Assembly: GCF_023208015.1 (NCBI RefSeq)
Contig: NZ_CP051627.1
Coordinates: 558,001 to 622,000, forward strand
Direction: 5' to 3'
DNA length: 64,000 nt
Source: Thermobifida alba
GTDB taxonomy: Bacteria > Actinomycetota > Actinomycetes > Streptosporangiales > Streptosporangiaceae
The notes beneath the pieces are model-generated. The model saw nothing but the letters and a program-made list of their open reading frames with translations, searched no databases and was not told the origin of the DNA. The translations under genes were made by a program, and so were the position numbers. Of the stretch, positions 37,852 through 45,402 are shown piece by piece; the first letter of the stretch is position 1, and each line of letters opens with the position of its first letter.

Positions 37852-38235
37852 ATGGGATACCTTCTCGTGGCCGAAGCCGCCATGGCGGTCCACTTCGCCT
37901 TCATCGCCTACGTCGTCTGCGGCGGCTTCCTCGCCTGGCGCTGGCCCAGGGCCGTCTGGCCGCACCTGGCGGCGGCCGCCTACGGCCTGGGCGTCACCGT
38001 CATCGGCTGGCTGTGCCCGCTCACCTGGCTGGAACACTGGGGACGGACCAACGCCGGACAACAGGGCCTGGATGCCGGGGGCTTCATCTCGCACTACCTC
38101 ACCGGTGTGGTCTACCCCGCCGAACACCTGCGCGAGATCCAACTGGCCGCGGCCGCCACCGTCGCCCTCTCCTGGCTCGGAGCCGCACTCCTCGCCCGCC
38201 GCCGCACCGCACACCGACCCCGGTCGACTCCCTGA
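37852..38235 (+). CDS. DUF2784 membrane protein, copy 2
   Basis: 127 residues, same layout as copy 1, with CPLTWLEHWGRTNAGQQGLDAGGF in the family loop. The ATG at 37852 is exactly seven bases after TAGCGT, so it has its own probable leaderless promoter despite lying only 14 bases after copy 1. Divergence from copy 1 is confined to the extreme N-terminus, the loop and the tail, suggesting a recent duplication or gene conversion. Confidence 0.85.
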   Translation: MGYLLVAEAAMAVHFAFIAYVVCGGFLAWRWPRAVWPHLAAAAYGLGVTVIGWLCPLTWLEHWGRTNAGQQGLDAGGFISHYLTGVVYPAEHLREIQLAAAATVALSWLGAALLARRRTAHRPRSTP

Positions 38236-38305
38236 CCCGCAGCGACAACGGAGAAGCAGAACCGCTCCCACGTTTGAACCCCCCTCCCGGCGGCACGTGT
38301 CCACC

Positions 38306-39223
38306 ATGGACACCACCACACGAGACATGCTCTACGCGGCCGAACACTTCCTCGCCCGCAACGCCCGACTCCTGGACCGCTACCGCTACGCCCACCACTT
38401 CCAGAGCGAACCGCCCCGTACCGTCCGCACCGTACTCGACACCTACCGCAACATCGACGGCGGCTACGGCAACGCCCTCGACCCCGAACTGCGCGGCCAC
38501 GGCAGCCAACCACTCAGCACCACACTGGCCCTGCGCCTCCTCGACGAACTCGGTCCCCTGCCCACCGACACCGCCAAGCACGTCTGCCGCTACCTCACCG
38601 GCATCACCCGGCCCGACGGAGGAGTCCCGCCCGTCCTCCCCAGCGTCCGCCACACCGAGTCCGCCCCCTGGTGGCGGGAGCACCGCGACTTCACCGGCGC
38701 CCTCAACCCCACCGCCACCATCACGGGCCTGCTCCACAAGCACCGCGTCACCGGCCCTTGGCGGGACCGCGCCACTGCCTTCTGCTGGAGCCGCATCTCC
38801 ACCCTGCACTGGACCGACCCCGAAGAAGCCGACGCGGTCTGCGTCTTCCTCCAGCACGCCCCCGACCGAAGACGCGCCCGCGCCGAATTCACCCGACTCG
38901 TCCCCGTCATCCGCGCCGTCGTGGAACTCGACCCCGCGGCCCAGGGCCGGGTCCACACCCCCCTGGACCTGGCCCGCCACCCCGGCGACCTGGCCCGCAC
39001 CCTCTTCACCGACACCGAGATCGACGCCCACCTCGACGCGCTGCGCGCCACCCAGGACACCGACGGCGGCTGGCCGCTCACCCGCCCCTGGGCCACCGCG
39101 CCCGACGCCGAACAGCGCGGCGCCCTCACCGTGCAGCGCCTGCTCACCCTGCGCGCCTACGGACGCCTCCCGCAGCCCGCCCCGCGCACCATGCCCCGCC
39201 CCACGCTCCCCGCCGACGCATGA
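38306..39223 (+). CDS. Terpenoid-cyclase/prenyltransferase-fold protein of unknown function
   Basis: 305 residues of alpha/alpha-toroid repeats. QW-like motifs appear at NIDGGYGNALDPELRG (near residue 50), RPDGGVPPVLPS (near 110) and DTDGGWPLTRPWA near the C-terminus, in the manner of squalene-cyclase-fold proteins. The DxDD of squalene-hopene cyclases is absent, so cyclase activity is doubtful. The ATG at 38306 is used; a GTG three codons upstream is equally possible. Stands between DUF2784 copy 2 and a PfpI-like gene with no clear operon logic. Confidence 0.7.
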   Translation: MDTTTRDMLYAAEHFLARNARLLDRYRYAHHFQSEPPRTVRTVLDTYRNIDGGYGNALDPELRGHGSQPLSTTLALRLLDELGPLPTDTAKHVCRYLTGITRPDGGVPPVLPSVRHTESAPWWREHRDFTGALNPTATITGLLHKHRVTGPWRDRATAFCWSRISTLHWTDPEEADAVCVFLQHAPDRRRARAEFTRLVPVIRAVVELDPAAQGRVHTPLDLARHPGDLARTLFTDTEIDAHLDALRATQDTDGGWPLTRPWATAPDAEQRGALTVQRLLTLRAYGRLPQPAPRTMPRPTLPADA

Positions 39224-39288
39224 ACACCGCCTCCCCGGGCAGAGGACCCCACACCGTCCGCACCCGGACCGCCGGAAGGAGCACCACC

Positions 39289-39855
39289 ATGGCCAACGGA
39301 CTCGATGGAGCCGCCGTCGCCGTCCTCGTCGCCCCCGAGGGAGCCGAGCAGATCGAACTCACCAGCCCCTGGGACGCCATCCGCGAGGCCGGCGGACAAC
39401 CCCGCCTGGTCTCCACCGCCGGCGGACGCGTCCAGGCCTTCAACCACCTCGACCGGGCCGACACCTTCGCCGTGGACACCACCGTCGACCAGGCCGGCGC
39501 CCACGACTTCGCCGCGCTCCTGCTGCCCGGAGGCGTAGCCAACCCCGACCACCTGCGCACCCACGAACGCGCCGTCGCCTTCGTCCGCGAGTTCTTCGAC
39601 ACCGGGCGCCCCGTCGCCGCCATCTGCCACGCCCCCTGGGTCCTGATCGAAGCCGACGTCGTCCGCGGCCGCACCCTCACCTCCTACCCCAGCCTGCGCA
39701 CCGACCTGACCAACGCCGGAGCCACCTGGGTGGACGAACCGGTCGTCGTCTCCACCGACGGCCCCAACGAACTCGTCACCAGCCGCACCCCCAAAGACCT
39801 GCCCGTCTTCAACAAGGCTCTGGTCAGCGCGTTCGCAGCGAAGTCGACTCCGTGA
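39289..39855 (+). CDS. PfpI/DJ-1 superfamily protein (type 1 amidotransferase-like)
   Basis: 188 residues with the PfpI core: VAVLVAPEGAEQIELTSPW at the start, ALLLPGGVANPDHLR, and the nucleophile elbow AAICHAPWVLIEA with the catalytic Cys-His pair near residue 110. Members act as glyoxalases, deglycases or proteases; which one applies here cannot be told. The ATG at 39289 has GGAAGGAG upstream. Confidence 0.9.
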   Translation: MANGLDGAAVAVLVAPEGAEQIELTSPWDAIREAGGQPRLVSTAGGRVQAFNHLDRADTFAVDTTVDQAGAHDFAALLLPGGVANPDHLRTHERAVAFVREFFDTGRPVAAICHAPWVLIEADVVRGRTLTSYPSLRTDLTNAGATWVDEPVVVSTDGPNELVTSRTPKDLPVFNKALVSAFAAKSTP

Positions 39856-39901
39856 CGCCTGCTCGCAACCTGGTTTAGACCAATCGACACCAGAAAAGCT
39901 C

Positions 39902-39907
39902 TAAAGT
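39902..39907 (+). promoter_or_regulatory. -10 element of pyk, leaderless arrangement
   Basis: TAAAGT exactly seven bases before GTG 39915, in an AT-rich patch after the PfpI gene. Confidence 0.6.
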
Positions 39908-39914
39908 GTTACAC

Positions 39915-41339
39915 GTGACACGTCGAGCAAAGATCGTCGCGACCCTCGGACCGGCCACTTCGAGCCCGGAGATCCTCCGCAAGCTCGTCGACGCCGGACT
40001 GGACGTAGCGCGACTCAACCTCAGCCACGGTACCCACGACGACCACCGCGCCAACTACGCCAACGTCCGCGCGGCAGCCGAGGCCAGCGGGCGCAGCGTC
40101 GGCATCCTCGCCGACCTCCAGGGCCCCAAGATCCGCCTCGGCACCTTCGCCGACGGACCCGTCACCCTCAACCCCGGTGACGAGTTCACCATCACCGTCG
40201 ACGACGTCCCCGGCGACCGCCACCGGGTCTCCACCACCTACAAGGGACTCCCCGGCGACGTCCGCCCCGGCGACCGCGTCCTCGTCGACGACGGCCGCGT
40301 CGTCCTCGAATGCGTCAAGAGCTCCAGCACCGACGTCCACACCCGCGTCATCATCGGCGGCCCCGTCTCCAACCACAAGGGACTCAACCTGCCCGGGGTG
40401 TCCGTCGCCGTCCCCGCGCTGACCGAGAAGGACGAACGCGACCTGCGCTGGGCCCTCGAACAGGGAGTCGACCTCGTCGCGCTCTCCTTCGTGCGCAGCC
40501 CCACCGACGCCGAGGACGTCCACCGGGTCATGGACGAGGTGGGCGTACGCGTCCCGCTCATCGCCAAGATCGAGAAGCCCCAGGCAGTCGAGCGCCTCCA
40601 GGACATCATCGAAGCCTTCGACGGCGTCATGGTCGCCCGCGGCGACCTCGGCGTGGAACTGCCTCTGGAGAACGTCCCGATGGTGCAGAAACGCGCCATC
40701 GAACGCTGCCGCGACAAGGCCAAACCGGTCATCGTCGCCACCCAGATGCTCGAATCCATGATCGGCGCCCCCCGCCCCACCCGGGCCGAGGCCTCCGACG
40801 TCGCCAACGCCGTCCTCGACGGCGCCGACGCGGTCATGCTCTCCGGCGAGACCAGCGTCGGAAAGTACCCCGTCGAGACCGTGCAGACCATGGCGCGCAT
40901 CGTCGCCGCCGCCGAACAGGAGTCCCTGCGGGCCTCGCACATCCTCAACCGCGTCCCCGAGACCGTGGGCGGCTCCATCGCCCGAGCCGCCGCCGAGGTC
41001 GGCGCCACCGTCGGCGCCAAGGCCCTGGTCGCCTTCACCAGCAGCGGCGAGACCGCGCGCCGCCTGGCCCGCTACCGTTCGCCCATCCCGCTGCTGGCCT
41101 TCACCACCGAGCCCTCCACCCGAGCCCAGCTCTCCCTCACCTGGGGTGTGGAGACCCACCTCGTGCCGTGGGTGGACAACACCGACGACATGGTCCGCCA
41201 GGTCGAGACCGAACTGCTGGACATGGACTACCAGAAGGGCGACAAGGTCGTCATCGTCGCCGGAAGCCCCCCCGGCACCCAGGGCTCCACCAACATGCTG
41301 CGAGTGCACCGCATGGGCGACGCCATCACCAACCGGTGA
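39915..41339 (+). CDS. pyk: Pyruvate kinase
   Basis: 474 residues. Catalyses the last step of glycolysis, PEP plus ADP to pyruvate plus ATP. Signatures: RRAKIVATLGPATSS, LNLSHGTHDDH, the active-site IAKIEKPQAVERL, MVARGDLGVE, the MLESMI block and DAVMLSGETSVGKYP. The C-terminal regulatory domain is complete (SSGETARRLARYR). GTG 39915 is preferred over an upstream GTG at 39906 that lies inside the -10 hexamer. Convergent with the DUF1266 gene. Confidence 0.96.
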   Translation: MTRRAKIVATLGPATSSPEILRKLVDAGLDVARLNLSHGTHDDHRANYANVRAAAEASGRSVGILADLQGPKIRLGTFADGPVTLNPGDEFTITVDDVPGDRHRVSTTYKGLPGDVRPGDRVLVDDGRVVLECVKSSSTDVHTRVIIGGPVSNHKGLNLPGVSVAVPALTEKDERDLRWALEQGVDLVALSFVRSPTDAEDVHRVMDEVGVRVPLIAKIEKPQAVERLQDIIEAFDGVMVARGDLGVELPLENVPMVQKRAIERCRDKAKPVIVATQMLESMIGAPRPTRAEASDVANAVLDGADAVMLSGETSVGKYPVETVQTMARIVAAAEQESLRASHILNRVPETVGGSIARAAAEVGATVGAKALVAFTSSGETARRLARYRSPIPLLAFTTEPSTRAQLSLTWGVETHLVPWVDNTDDMVRQVETELLDMDYQKGDKVVIVAGSPPGTQGSTNMLRVHRMGDAITNR

Positions 41340-41360
41340 TCCGCCCCCACCACTTCCGTT

Positions 41361-41396
41361 CCCCGGCGGGGTGACCACGCCGCACCCCGCCCGGGG
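41361..41396. terminator. Shared hairpin between pyk and the DUF1266 gene
   Basis: CCCCGGCGGGGTG (41361-41373) pairs with CACCCCGCCCGGGG (41383-41396) with one bulged base. It lies between convergent genes and could end transcription from both sides. Confidence 0.6.
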
Positions 41397-41433
41397 AGCC
41401 CGGCACCACACCCCCGACAGGGGAGGAGCACCC

Positions 41434-42366
41434 TCAGGGACGGCTCTCCCCCCGGTCCCCCGCGACCACCCGGTCCAGCGGCATGTCCCAGGGCAGCAGC
41501 CGCCACGGACTCGCCGGATCGGTCGTCAACAGCCCCAGCGCGGCCCACAGCCGCTCCGCCCCCGCCGTGGCCGGACCGTCCTGCTCCAACAGGACCCCCG
41601 CGTGGAAAGCCGCCGACAGCTGACTCCACCCGCCGAACCGCCGCTGCAGGTCCGCGGCCACCCGGCGCAGCAGACTCTGCGTCTCCACCGGACTCAGCCA
41701 GTCCAGCGTCGCACCGCCGCAGATCAACGGGACCAGGTACACCGCCCGCCACCACTGGTAGGCGCCCACCACCACCGAATCGGCGGACTCCGCCCCGGCC
41801 ACCGTACGCAGCCGCGCCACCTGCTCGGCGGAGAGCACCACCGTCCGGTCGGGCCGGGAACCGTCGGAGCGGCGACTGCGCGCCACACCGGAACGCAGGT
41901 CCACGAACAGGTCGCTCTCGGGAGCGGCGTGCAACTCCGCCCAGAGGCGCTCGATCTCGGCCAACAGCCCCGCCCGGTCGGTGATGCCCCGCTCCCGGAC
42001 GAACGTCCGACGGTAACGCCACCGCAGCTGGGGCCGGACCACCACGTCCCACGGCTCGGCCAGCGCCACCCGGAACGGCGCGGCCACCGCGGCCGCCCAC
42101 CGCTCGGTGCTCAACGGCGCGTCCGGCTCCCCGGTACGCAGCGCGGGAGCCTCGCGCGCCCCCACCACCAGCTCGGCGAACGTGCCCGCGACCAGGGCCG
42201 CCGTGGGCAGCAGCGACCACCCGGGAAGACCGGCGACGACGAGCAGTGCGATGAGCAGCGCCAGAGGAGCCATCAACCACGGCAGGCGGCGCCTGGACGC
42301 CCAGGACACCACGGTCCACGCGCCGATCGCCAGCGCGCCCATGACCCCGGCCACCGCGGTGAACAC
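41434..42366 (-). CDS. DUF1266-containing membrane-anchored protein
   Basis: 310 residues. Two N-terminal hydrophobic segments (about 3-22 and 30-66) are followed by a soluble domain. It has the DUF1266 signature VGAYQWWRAVYLVPLICGGATLDWLSPVETQSLL near residue 200 and WRLLPWDMPLDRVV at the end. Function unknown; DUF1266 proteins are often linked to polymorphic toxin or secretion loci. Starts at GTG 42366. It sits at the border of the accessory island that follows. Confidence 0.8.
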   Translation of the reverse strand: MFTAVAGVMGALAIGAWTVVSWASRRRLPWLMAPLALLIALLVVAGLPGWSLLPTAALVAGTFAELVVGAREAPALRTGEPDAPLSTERWAAAVAAPFRVALAEPWDVVVRPQLRWRYRRTFVRERGITDRAGLLAEIERLWAELHAAPESDLFVDLRSGVARSRRSDGSRPDRTVVLSAEQVARLRTVAGAESADSVVVGAYQWWRAVYLVPLICGGATLDWLSPVETQSLLRRVAADLQRRFGGWSQLSAAFHAGVLLEQDGPATAGAERLWAALGLLTTDPASPWRLLPWDMPLDRVVAGDRGESRP

Positions 42367-42537
42367 CCCTCACCCCTCTCCCCGCCGTCCGTGGCAGGAC
42401 GAAGAAAACCCGACACTTCCAGGATCGAGGACCCCGGGCGGCGACGGAAACCAAAGCGGCATGTTGTACTCAGGTTGTGGCCGTGATGTGATCCGCTACG
42501 TCCCGAAAAGCCGAAAAGTTGCAGGTAGACGCACTTG

Positions 42538-43350
42538 TCAGCGCTTGTCGCCGACGAAGGAGTCGAGGAGTGCCGCGGAGGTGCGCTCGGCCACGGAGAG
42601 GATTCCGGACCGCCGGTGCGGACCGTTGTCCCGGAACCGCAGCGACCACCGGACGCCGAGTCGGTCGAGCGCGGTCCCGAGCAGGTCGAGGATCCCCTCG
42701 GAGGTGTTGGAGAAGAGGGAGCGGGGGTACTCGTAGTACTTCCACGTCCCGCCGACCGTGCGCCTGACCCGGTTGGTGACGCGGCAGCCGTCGGAGTGGA
42801 ACAGGCCGCGGACGAACTCGCGGGTGCGGGCGTCGACGACCTCCTGCTGCCACCGGTCCAGGCTGATCGTCCGACTGTGCTTCCTGCCGGGGCCGTGCTG
42901 GGGGAACAGGCACGGCCAGTGCGTGGAGGCGCTCTTCACCTCGGTGTAGCCCCGGCGGGGCACGGAGAAAGCGGAGACGGGAAAGACCGCCTCCATCGCC
43001 TCGCCGCACGCCCGGATCAGGCCGGGGTAGGCGTTGTCGCAGAAGACCGCCAGGAAGTGGACACCGCGCCGGTGCGCGGTGATGTGCCCGTCGCCGAGGT
43101 AGAGGCCGAGCAGGTAGGCGTAGGCGGCGGCATCGAGTTCGGCGGAGGAGCAGCGCGGGCAGTAGGAGGTACGGGCGGCCCGCCGCGCCTCGACCTCGGG
43201 GCCGCGGCGCCTGCCGGAGCGCCAGTGGCGGACGGTGTGGACAGACACGCCGCACGCCTGGGCCACGGCGCGGTCGGTCCATCCCCGGGCGTGCAGTCGG
43301 AGGGCCCTGTCCACGATTTCGCGAGGGTCCATGCCGTGATTGTCGCCCAT
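42538..43350 (-). CDS. HTH plus LAGLIDADG-like endonuclease-type protein (copy A)
   Basis: 270 residues. An N-terminal helix-turn-helix (EIVDRALRLHARGWTDRAVAQACGVSVHTVRHWRSGRR) precedes a CPRC zinc-ribbon-like pair (one CxxC). Two LAGLIDADG-like motifs follow, YAYLLGLYLGDGHI (near 87) and EFVRGLFHSDGC (near 193), with the acidic residue after each glycine kept. This suggests a free-standing homing-endonuclease fold or a regulator derived from one. ATG 43350 is used; an ATG six codons in is shared with copy B. A palindrome TCGAAC-N4-GTTCGA lies four bases upstream. Tandem paralogue of the gene at 44195. Confidence 0.75.
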   Translation of the reverse strand: MGDNHGMDPREIVDRALRLHARGWTDRAVAQACGVSVHTVRHWRSGRRRGPEVEARRAARTSYCPRCSSAELDAAAYAYLLGLYLGDGHITAHRRGVHFLAVFCDNAYPGLIRACGEAMEAVFPVSAFSVPRRGYTEVKSASTHWPCLFPQHGPGRKHSRTISLDRWQQEVVDARTREFVRGLFHSDGCRVTNRVRRTVGGTWKYYEYPRSLFSNTSEGILDLLGTALDRLGVRWSLRFRDNGPHRRSGILSVAERTSAALLDSFVGDKR

Positions 43351-44195
43351 TTATCGAACCTTTGTTCGAATTTCGGGGAGCTTGTGGACAGGGTCCGCTG
43401 CGGAGAGTGCGGGGCGAAGGGGCAGTACTTGGGGCCGACGAAGGAGTCGAGGCGGGCGACCGAGTCGCGCTTGGCGACGGACAGGTTCCTGGCGCTGGAC
43501 ACCTTCCACTCGATGTGAATGCGGTCGAGGGCGGAGCCCAGGATTTCCATGATGTCCTGCGACTCGTTGGCGAAGAAGTAGCGCGGGTACTCGTACCATT
43601 TCTCCCGGCCCGCGACCGTGCGCCTGACCCGGTTGGTGACGCGGCAGCCGTCGGAGTGGAACAGGCCGCGGACCAGTTTCTCGGGGTGGCGGTCGACAAT
43701 GTCGCGTTGCCAGGGAGTCAGTTCGATCCTGCGCTTGTGCTTCCTGCCGGGGCCGTGCTGCGGGAAAAGGCAGGGCCAGTGCTTCCACCGGGCGACCACC
43801 TCGGTGCACCCCGGCCTGGGAACGGTGCCGATCCTGTGGTGAGGCAGGAGGGCCTGGAGAGTGCCGACGCACTCGTGGGTGAGACCGGGCCAGGTGTTGG
43901 CGCAGAAGATGCGCAGACCCCACACCTCCTTCTTGCGGTCGCCGGCGTAACTGATGCAGCCGTCGCCGAGGTAGAGGCCGAGCAGGTAGCTGTAGGAGGA
44001 CTGCGGCTCAGGCAGAGAAGGGAATGGAGCGCAGCGGACGCACATCTCTTCCGCGCGTTCGGTCAGTTTCTCGGGGTTGACGACCCAGTCGCGGATAGCC
44101 GCGCGGGAGATGCCGGTCTGGCGGCTGACCTCACTGATGGACAGCCCGGAACGGTGCATGGAGACCGCCTGGCGGCGGATGTGGAGAGGGTACAT
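43017..44195 (-). CDS. HTH plus LAGLIDADG-like endonuclease-type protein (copy B), stop codon lost
   Basis: Residues 1-258 or so match copy A: an HTH (AVSMHRSGLSISEVSRQTGISRAAIRDW), CVRC, YSYLLGLYLGDGCI and KLVRGLFHSDGC. Copy A ends SFVGDKR then TGA; copy B reads SFVGPKY then TGC (43424-43422). Translation therefore runs on for about 135 residues, out of frame across the first third of copy A, and stops at 43017. The extension has no domain. The start is ATG 44195 with GGAG close by; TTG 44213 is an alternative at the same distance from the palindrome as in copy A. DNA identical to copy A over about 60 bases at the second motif. Confidence 0.7.
   Translation of the reverse strand: MYPLHIRRQAVSMHRSGLSISEVSRQTGISRAAIRDWVVNPEKLTERAEEMCVRCAPFPSLPEPQSSYSYLLGLYLGDGCISYAGDRKKEVWGLRIFCANTWPGLTHECVGTLQALLPHHRIGTVPRPGCTEVVARWKHWPCLFPQHGPGRKHKRRIELTPWQRDIVDRHPEKLVRGLFHSDGCRVTNRVRRTVAGREKWYEYPRYFFANESQDIMEILGSALDRIHIEWKVSSARNLSVAKRDSVARLDSFVGPKYCPFAPHSPQRTLSTSSPKFEQRFDKWATITAWTLAKSWTGPSDCTPGDGPTAPWPRRAACLSTPSATGAPAGAAAPRSRRGGPPVPPTARAAPPPNSMPPPTPTCSASTSATGTSPRTGAVSTSWRSSATTPTPA
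43354..43369 (-). promoter_or_regulatory. Palindrome TCGAAC-N4-GTTCGA upstream of copy A
   Basis: A perfect 6-bp inverted repeat with spacer CTTT, four bases before the ATG of copy A. The same arms and spacing occur in front of copy B, suggesting an operator bound by the HTH domain of these proteins. Confidence 0.6.
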
Positions 44196-44216
44196 GTCTC
44201 CACGATCGGCCAACCG

Positions 44217-44232
44217 TCGAACTTTTGTTCGA
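44217..44232 (-). promoter_or_regulatory. Palindrome TCGAAC-N4-GTTCGA upstream of copy B
   Basis: The same arms with spacer TTTT, four bases before the TTG at 44213. Both palindromes are followed (upstream side) by a related stretch containing GGGGA...CTTGTGGA. Confidence 0.6.
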
Positions 44233-44270
44233 TGAACAGTGAAATTGGGGAAATCTTGTGGAAAGGGGGT

Positions 44271-44315
44271 TTCAAATGAGAAAGTCGCCTGCGCAAGGCG
44301 ACTTTCTCATTTGAA
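44271..44315 (-). terminator. Long perfect hairpin downstream of the tRNA
   Basis: Arms 44271-44290 and 44296-44315 are perfectly complementary over 20 bp with a 5-base loop (GCGCA), in an AT-rich context. It lies nine bases past the tRNA 3' end and should terminate it; its symmetry would also stop transcription from the other side. Confidence 0.75.
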
Positions 44316-44323
44316 TTGAAAAG

Positions 44324-44397
44324 TACCCCGGGTCGGATTCGAACCGACACTTTATGGATTTTGAATCCACCATCTCTGCCAATTGGATTACCGGGGC
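44324..44397 (-). tRNA. tRNA with CAA anticodon (Leu, UUG codon) but a class I body
   Basis: A 74-base cloverleaf on the minus strand. The 7-bp acceptor stem includes a G1-U72 pair; the D-arm has GG in the loop; the anticodon stem is GTGGA/TCCAT with loop TTCAAAA (anticodon CAA); the variable loop has only 5 bases (AAAGT); the T-arm is GTCGG-TTCGAAT-CCGAC; the discriminator is A. CCA is not encoded. CAA means leucine, yet leucine tRNAs normally carry a long variable arm. Either a reduced Leu tRNA or a tRNA of unclear charging. It lies beside the HTH-LAGLIDADG genes. Confidence 0.8.
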
Positions 44398-44516
44398 TCT
44401 GTTGATTTGTCGAGTGTTTGAAAAACGCTTTTCCAAAATTCTCGACCGCTTCTCCGGGGCGCTCTGTCCGTGGGACGTCGAGCCCCGGCGGTGCAGACCA
44501 TCTTAGCGGATCTCTG

Positions 44517-44522
44517 TACCCT
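44517..44522 (+). promoter_or_regulatory. -10 element of pdtaR, leaderless arrangement
   Basis: TACCCT exactly seven bases before GTG 44530. Confidence 0.55.
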
Positions 44523-44529
44523 CTTGTCT

Positions 44530-45120
44530 GTGACGCAGACGCAGACGCAGAGCCGCGTGGTGATCGCGGAAGACGAGGCCCTGATCCGACTGGATCTCAA
44601 GGAGATGCTGGAGGAGGACGGCTACGAGGTCGTGGGAGAGGCCGGCGACGGGGAGGCCGCCGTCCGCCTCGCCACCGAGCTGCGGCCTGATCTCGTCATC
44701 CTCGACATCAAGATGCCCGTTCTGGACGGACTGTCCGCCGCCGAGCGGATCGCCGCCGAGCGGATCGCGCCCGTGGTCATCCTGACCGCCTTCTCCCAGC
44801 GCGACCTGGTGGAGCGGGCCCGCGACGCCGGGGCGATGGCCTACCTGGTCAAGCCGTTCACCAAGAGCGACCTGGTGCCCGCCATCGAGATGGCGGTGAG
44901 CCGGTACGCGGAGATCACCGCCCTGGAGGCCGAGGTCACCGGGCTCAACGAGCGTCTGGAGACCCGCAAGATCGTCGAGCGCGCCAAAGGGCTGCTGCAG
45001 AGCCGTTACGGCCTCAGCGAACCCGAGGCGTTCCGGTGGATCCAGAAGAACTCCATGGACCGCAGGCTCACCATGCGCAGGGTGGCCGAGACGGTGGTGG
45101 AGACCCTGGGTGACCAGTAG
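44530..45120 (+). CDS. pdtaR: ANTAR-domain response regulator (PdtaR type)
   Basis: 196 residues. The receiver domain has the acidic pocket EDE near residue 15, the phospho-acceptor Asp in LVILDIKMP near 60, Thr in VILTAF and Lys in YLVKPF. A coiled linker (ALEAEVTGLNERLETRKIV) leads to the RNA-binding ANTAR domain (ERAKGLLQSRYGLSEPEAFRWIQKNSMD). ANTAR regulators bind paired hairpins in mRNA to prevent termination. Its kinase PdtaS is not in the window. GTG 44530 is preferred because a -10 lies seven bases upstream. pyk is the nearest conserved neighbour. Confidence 0.93.
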   Translation: MTQTQTQSRVVIAEDEALIRLDLKEMLEEDGYEVVGEAGDGEAAVRLATELRPDLVILDIKMPVLDGLSAAERIAAERIAPVVILTAFSQRDLVERARDAGAMAYLVKPFTKSDLVPAIEMAVSRYAEITALEAEVTGLNERLETRKIVERAKGLLQSRYGLSEPEAFRWIQKNSMDRRLTMRRVAETVVETLGDQ

Positions 45121-45161
45121 CCGACCCTCCGGAGAACCGCCGGACCCCGACCGCGCCCCAG

Positions 45162-45191
45162 GGCCGCCCGCACCTCGGCGGGCGGCCTTTT
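45162..45191 (+). terminator. Intrinsic terminator after pdtaR
   Basis: A 10-bp GC stem (45162-45171 with 45178-45187), loop ACCTCG, followed by TTTT. Confidence 0.85.
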
Positions 45192-45293
45192 CGCTGCTTG
45201 CAGCAGGGAAGACGGGTCAACTGCAGAAGGGTTCCGATTGCGTCACGGTTGCGCACGAAGCAGTGACGTTTGGATCACGTGGCTTAAGCGCTC

Positions 45294-45323
45294 CTGAACG
45301 AATCGGCTAAATCGGGCTAAACT
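45294..45323 (+). promoter_or_regulatory. Candidate promoter of the liv operon
   Basis: CTGAAC (45294-45299) and TAAACT (45318-45323) spaced by 18 bases, 80 bases before the livH-type start. A short direct repeat (ATCGGCTAA / ATCGGGCTAA) covers the -10. Confidence 0.5.
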
Positions 45324-45402
45324 CGCGCCACCGAAACAACCCAGGTACGGCCCAGTGGGTGAGCCCCAGGGGCCTTCTCAAGATGCGCAAGGGAGCGCGC
45401 AC

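Larger units (their letters stand above)
37409..38235 (+). repeat. Tandem duplication, 443-bp period
   Basis: The two DUF2784 genes align with a 443-base offset (37433 with 37876). The first 130 or so bases of the unit are identical, as is most of the segment encoding LDAGGFISHY through VALSW. Confidence 0.85.

Noticed and set aside
42538-44195. Transposase pair of an insertion sequence
   Set aside because: No DDE motif or terminal inverted repeats; the LGLYLGDG and FHSDGC motifs fit LAGLIDADG proteins better.
44324-44397. tRNA-Gln or another class I isotype by shifting the anticodon loop
   Set aside because: Only the GTGA/TCCAT-type stem with loop TTCAAAA keeps U33 and a five-base-pair stem, giving CAA.
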